A stretch of DNA of 64,000 nt from Halobacteriales archaeon QS_4_69_31 (GTDB lineage Archaea; Halobacteriota; Halobacteria; Halobacteriales; Haloarculaceae), in the NCBI GenBank assembly GCA_003021655.1, contig PXRP01000037.1, forward strand, positions 62,001 to 126,000, in the 5' to 3' direction. Made by a program: the position numbers and the translations under genes. The notes under the pieces are model-generated. The model ran no database searches. It saw nothing but the letters and a program-made list of their open reading frames with translations, and was not told the DNA's origin. Shown one piece after another: positions 61,090 to 64,000 of this stretch (the first letter of the stretch is position 1; every line of letters starts with the position of its first letter).

Positions 61090-61456
61090 CCGGAGCCTCC
61101 GCGCGACCCGTCGAGGGCCAGGGCGCGGGCCGGGGGAGCCTCGAACGGACGGAGCCGCCAGGCCACGGCGCATCCGCGCCGGACACGACCGATCGACCGA
61201 CGACGGCCGAAATCACCGTTTACTCGACCGATTTTGCTGGAACGACCGTTTACCCGGTCGGCTGTGCCGGGACCCGCGGGACCACGGAGCGACTGCACCG
61301 GAAACCGCCGGATTGTAGACCGACTGCACCGGGAACGCGAGGTTGTCCAGTGCTAACAGTTAACAGGATGGGAGTCGACTCTCCGGACGCCGCTCCCGCC
61401 GAGAGTGAACGGTGACCCGGACCCCTCGACCGGAGCGTGCGAACCGAGGTGATACC
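61090..61456. other. Intergenic region with a decayed 30-nt repeat array
   Basis: About 370 nt. A frame starting at ATG 61082, overlapping the uspA stop, is Arg-rich and not convincing. From 61196 to 61348 a 30/31-nt imperfect tandem repeat is visible. The rest holds the promoter region of the next gene. Confidence 0.5.
61196..61348 (+). repeat. 30/31-nt imperfect tandem repeat, five units
   Basis: Units start at 61196, 61227, 61257, 61288 and 61319. Units 4 and 5 share CGACTGCACCGG(A/G)AAC; units 1 and 2 share ACCGTTTAC at matching offset. Divergence between units indicates an old array. Confidence 0.6.
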
Positions 61457-61885
61457 ATGTCAGAAGCAGATAACAAAGAGACCGTCCGCGGCTATCTGGC
61501 AGCGTTCAACGACCGAGACAGGGAGGCGCTCTCGGAGTACCTCGCCGACGACGTCGTCGAGCACGGGATCCACGAGGAGTTGCACGGAGTCGAGGAGATC
61601 CAGGCGTTCCTCGACCGTCACTTCGAGGTGTTCCCGGATTACTCCGGGTCGACCGGGGCCGTGGTCGCCGACGGTGACACGGTCGTCGTCAGGTACACCG
61701 TCAACGGGACCCACTCGGGCGAGTACCGCGACGTCGAGCCGACCGGCCAGACCGTCGAGTGGACCGGCATGGCGATGTACCGCGTCGAGGACGGCCAGAT
61801 CGCGGAGGTCTGGCTCGAAGAGGACCGGCTCGGACTGCTCGAACAGCTCGAGGTCTTCGACCCGCCGGCACACCTCCGCATCTGA
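61457..61885 (+). CDS. SnoaL-like ester cyclase-type protein
   Basis: A 142-residue NTF2-fold protein: VRGYLAAFNDRDREALSEYL, then HFEVFPDYSGSTGAVVADGD, RYTVNGTHSGEYRDVEPTG and MYRVEDGQIAEVWLEED. It is related in fold to the protein at 59683 but not closely. ATG 61457 is chosen; the upstream in-frame ATG adds a short Arg-rich extension. Substrate is unknown. Confidence 0.82.
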   Translation: MSEADNKETVRGYLAAFNDRDREALSEYLADDVVEHGIHEELHGVEEIQAFLDRHFEVFPDYSGSTGAVVADGDTVVVRYTVNGTHSGEYRDVEPTGQTVEWTGMAMYRVEDGQIAEVWLEEDRLGLLEQLEVFDPPAHLRI

Positions 61886-62070
61886 GCGCCACGGCGAACG
61901 GACGGGGGTTTGTGACCGCGGGTGGGGGCGGGAACCCACCGCCACTCCCGGACGCTTCCGGGCCCGGGGGTTCGACGAGTTCGACAGCCCCAGCAGAATG
62001 GACAGGCCCCGCGAGTGGGACGGGGCCGGCGGTCGAGCCGGATCCCGCGGGTGTGCCGGGGGGCGACCGG

Positions 62071-62117
62071 CGGCGGGGGAACGTTTACGCGGCCCGGCGG
62101 CGGGGGACGCTTACGCG
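62071..62117 (+). repeat. 23/24-nt direct repeat upstream of the PH-like gene
   Basis: CGGCGGGGGAACGTTTACGC plus GGCC (62071-62094) is repeated as CGGCGGGGGACGCTTACGC plus GGCC (62095-62117), and CGGCGGCGTTT begins a third. TTTACG/CTTACG could be weak TATA boxes brought in duplicate. Confidence 0.6.
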
Positions 62118-62139
62118 GCCCGGCGGCGTTTCTCCGCGC

Positions 62140-62514
62140 ATGGTTTCCATCGACCTCCCCTGGCGGGGGGACTCGGAGGGCGAGGACGGAGACGAGGGGC
62201 CACACCCCGACGCAATCGTTGCCTGCGAGTTCCAGGACGGGACGCTCGCTGTCTTCGAGGACGAGGTAGTGATAGAGCGCGTCCCGCGGTCGAAGTTCCT
62301 CGACAAGACCATCCCGCTGTCCGAGGTCACCGGCGTCGAGTACGAGGGAGGGATCACCGTGGGGTTCCTCCAGGTCACGCAACGCGGCGTCGAGACCGAC
62401 TCCGAGGGGTTTCTCAGCGACCCGATAGACGAGAACACGCTCCACTTCAGCAGGGGCGGGCGGGCGTGTGCGAAGGAAGCCCGCGACGCGATTCTGGAGC
62501 GCGCGGGGGGGTGA
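62140..62514 (+). CDS. Small PH-like (bPH) domain protein
   Basis: The 124-residue acidic protein has an N-terminal Asp/Glu/Gly-rich stretch and a small beta-rich domain (DGTLAVFEDEVVIERVP, IPLSEVTGVEYEGGITVGFLQV split by an inserted turn). It ends with a helix (ACAKEARDAILERA). The pattern is that of bacterial PH-like domains that display short peptides or bind lipids. Function is unknown. ATG 62140 is the only start in the acidic part. Confidence 0.6.
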   Translation: MVSIDLPWRGDSEGEDGDEGPHPDAIVACEFQDGTLAVFEDEVVIERVPRSKFLDKTIPLSEVTGVEYEGGITVGFLQVTQRGVETDSEGFLSDPIDENTLHFSRGGRACAKEARDAILERAGG

Positions 62515-62614
62515 GCGCGCGGTACCGTATAGTCCAGGGCCAGGCGCTCGGTACCGTACAATACGGGGTGCCGAGCGTTCCGTTCCGTACAGTCCGGGGG
62601 CCGAGCGCGCGGCC
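62513..62614 (+). repeat. 30-nt tandem repeat, three and a half copies
   Basis: Units begin at 62513, 62543, 62573 and 62603 in exact 30-nt register, sharing (G)AGCG...GG/CGTACCGTA-type words (for example GGTACCGTA and TTCCGTACAGTCC). The array starts at the stop codon of the PH-like gene and fills the convergent gap. Confidence 0.85.
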
Positions 62615-62652
62615 AGAGCGCCCCCGACCCTGGTGGCGGGGTCCGGGCGGCC

Positions 62653-63078
62653 TCAGTAGGAGTGTTTGAACTCCCAGTGGTACCGGCAGTCGTCGCAGGT
62701 GGCCCACTCCGGGAAGTTCACCTGCTCGGGGTGGCGCTGTCCGTGTTGCATCACGTTCTTGCAGACCGGACAGGTCATCGAGACCAGTTTCAGGTCGGAG
62801 AAATCCCCGCGGTCGAACGAGGCCACGCAGTTCGGACAGTCGATGTCGTCCCAGGCGTGGTGCTGGAGGATCTGGCTCTCGCACCGTGGACACTCCAGGA
62901 CCACCGGCGGGCGCTTCTTCCAGCCCACGTCGCCGTCGTAGGTGGTCGTCGCCGTTTCGGCGCTGGACAGTCGGAACTGGTTGGGGCCGTCGCCGGTCCG
63001 CAGGGGCGCGATAATGCGTTTCCCTGCCCACTTCACCGCCGCGAGAACCGTCGACAGTGGGCCGGTCACTGGCAACAC
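62653..63078 (-). CDS. Double zinc-ribbon protein with N-terminal helix
   Basis: The 141-residue protein has an N-terminal hydrophobic/amphipathic stretch (LPVTGPLSTVLAAVKWAGK) and four CxxC motifs: CPRC, CPNC, CPVC and CDDC, giving two zinc ribbons. GTG 63078 is taken as start because the longer ATG frame is Arg-rich and a CTTATGG-like box lies just upstream. It could be membrane-tethered. Function is unknown. Confidence 0.7.
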   Translation of the reverse strand: MLPVTGPLSTVLAAVKWAGKRIIAPLRTGDGPNQFRLSSAETATTTYDGDVGWKKRPPVVLECPRCESQILQHHAWDDIDCPNCVASFDRGDFSDLKLVSMTCPVCKNVMQHGQRHPEQVNFPEWATCDDCRYHWEFKHSY

Positions 63079-63182
63079 GTACGCGCGCAGCAACCATAAG
63101 CGCGCTGTTGTTGCCCGCGGCGCCCTCACAACTGCCGGGGAGCGGCCGACAGGCTTTCGAGGGGGCCGTCCCTCTGTCGGGT

Positions 63183-63776
63183 ATGCACGTCGTGGCCGGG
63201 GAGCCTCTGGGCCCCGCACAGAGCGGTCCGGGACCGCTCGCCGACGGACCGCTGGACCCGTCGGTGGTCGCCGGAGTCCCGCCGCTGTACCGGGCCGCCG
63301 GGTCGTTCGTGCTCGTGGCGCTGTTCGGCGTCGCGGTACTGTCGTGGTCCCAGCGGTTCGTCGAGGGCTCCGTGGAGGCGTCGATGGCCCGGCCCCACGT
63401 CTCGGTCGTCTACGGGCTGGTCGCGTACGGGCTCGTGGGCTTCCTCGGGATGTTGTTCCTGGTACAGCTCTCGTTCGTCGGGCTGACGGGCTCGTCGCTC
63501 GCCTACGTCGTCGCCGGCCTCGTCGGCGTCGGGGTGCTCGTCCTGGCGGGGCTGGGCTACGCCGTCGTCGGGTCGGCGCTGGTCGAACTGGTGGCCGAGC
63601 GCCAGCCCTGGAACGGGCTGGTGCTGGGCGCCGTGCTCAGCGGCCTCGCCGTCCTGGTACTCCCGCCGCTGGCGGGACTCCTGGCGTGGGTGGTCCTCGC
63701 GGCCGTCGGGGTCGGCGGCCCCGTCAGGGAGTGGATGCACGCCGAGCGGACGGTCGCGACCGAGAGCGGGTCCTGA
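63183..63776 (+). CDS. Multi-TM membrane protein
   Basis: A 197-residue membrane protein with four to five hydrophobic helices after a Gly/Pro-rich N-terminal segment (VVAGEPLGPAQSGPGPL). The last cytoplasmic stretch is REWMHAERTVATESGS. No domain is recognised; the TM pattern is similar to polymer-forming or secretion-accessory proteins, but this is not a functional call. It diverges from the zinc-ribbon gene. Confidence 0.65.
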   Translation: MHVVAGEPLGPAQSGPGPLADGPLDPSVVAGVPPLYRAAGSFVLVALFGVAVLSWSQRFVEGSVEASMARPHVSVVYGLVAYGLVGFLGMLFLVQLSFVGLTGSSLAYVVAGLVGVGVLVLAGLGYAVVGSALVELVAERQPWNGLVLGAVLSGLAVLVLPPLAGLLAWVVLAAVGVGGPVREWMHAERTVATESGS

Positions 63777-63824
63777 CCGCCCGGACGACCACCTTTTTGC
63801 CCCGGTTCGACGAACGGCCCGGAT

Positions 63825-64000
63825 ATGGACTGGGACCGCCAGCGGGACCTGCTCCCCCACTACGCCGCCGTCTTCCTGCTTATCGGCGTCTACATGGCGG
63901 CCGTCCGCGCGGCGTTCGGCGATGTCGTCCCCGCCGTCGACATCCTCGGGGTCGTGGTCGTGGTGCTGGGCTACCCGACCGTGGCCAGGCTCGTCGGGTT
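63825..64000 (+). CDS. Membrane protein, 5' part only (cut by window end)
   Basis: The first 58 codons are present (MDWDRQRDLLPHYAAVFLLI ...), containing at least two hydrophobic segments. The gene runs off the window. A CCTTTTTGC stretch about 33 nt upstream may be its TATA-like box. No family assignment is possible. Confidence 0.6.
   Translation, partial: MDWDRQRDLLPHYAAVFLLIGVYMAAVRAAFGDVVPAVDILGVVVVVLGYPTVARLVG

Noticed and set aside
61082-61318. 78-codon gene overlapping the uspA stop
   Set aside because: The translation is Arg-rich and non-acidic, and its second half is made of the 30-nt repeat array.

Overview
The window is a chromosomal segment of a halophilic archaeon (class Halobacteria). 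Evidence: very high GC, strongly acidic proteins, many 4-nt ATGA/GTGA gene overlaps, TATA-like boxes about 27-32 nt upstream of starts with no Shine-Dalgarno (leaderless genes, several starting with GTG), Tat-type lipoproteins, a HalX response regulator, a fused siroheme decarboxylase and a FolC-FolP fusion. The genus cannot be fixed from the sequence alone. No rRNA, tRNA or CRISPR array was found.

Layout. 0-3.2 kb: heme operon of the alternative (siroheme) route: AhbA-AhbB fusion, precorrin-2 dehydrogenase, glutamyl-tRNA reductase. 3.3-5.7 kb: PAS histidine kinase, pterin carbinolamine dehydratase, HAD phosphatase. 5.7-11.0 kb, minus strand: two translationally coupled MoeA-type genes, then a coupled C45 acyltransferase and D-2-hydroxyacid dehydrogenase. 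11.3-22.7 kb: accessory carbohydrate/oligomer module, with two Gfo/Idh/MocA paralogs, an IclR regulator, a family-5 ABC importer split over two divergent transcription units (binding protein and two permeases on minus, two ATPases on plus) and a wrecked GH5 glycosidase gene. 22.8-26.1 kb: small membrane proteins, a haloarchaeal coiled-coil protein, a decayed IS630 transposase, a ZIP transporter. 26.7-30.7 kb: coupled TenA pair, enoyl-CoA hydratase, hydrolase relic, photolyase. 30.8-36.9 kb: 7TM histidine kinase, Mn/Fe superoxide dismutase, P-loop ATPase, metallo-hydrolase, HalX regulator with a RecA-like partner.

37.8-45.3 kb: formate-dehydrogenase-type operon (NuoF-like, NuoG-like ferredoxin, FdhA with Cys ligand, DUF1641, second molybdopterin oxidoreductase). 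45.7-49.2 kb: zinc protein, FolD, PabB/TrpE and PabA/TrpG. 49.2-53.8 kb: BCCT transporter, potassium channel, half-size DMT protein, RidA. 54-59.7 kb: formate-tetrahydrofolate ligase, AlaX editing protein, FolC-FolP fusion. 59.7-64 kb: SnoaL-like proteins, UspA, zinc-ribbon and membrane proteins; the last gene is cut by the window edge.

How they work together: the dominant theme from 37 to 60 kb is one-carbon/folate metabolism. Formate can be oxidised by the FDH-type complex (needing the molybdopterin made through the MoeA genes) or activated onto tetrahydrofolate by Fhs and reduced by FolD, with PabAB and FolC-FolP as cofactor-supply candidates. The most unusual observations are the loss of key motifs in three otherwise intact genes (NuoF-like FMN/NAD site, FolP half, second Gfo/Idh protein), and repeated short tandem duplications lying just 3' of stop codons at several loci.
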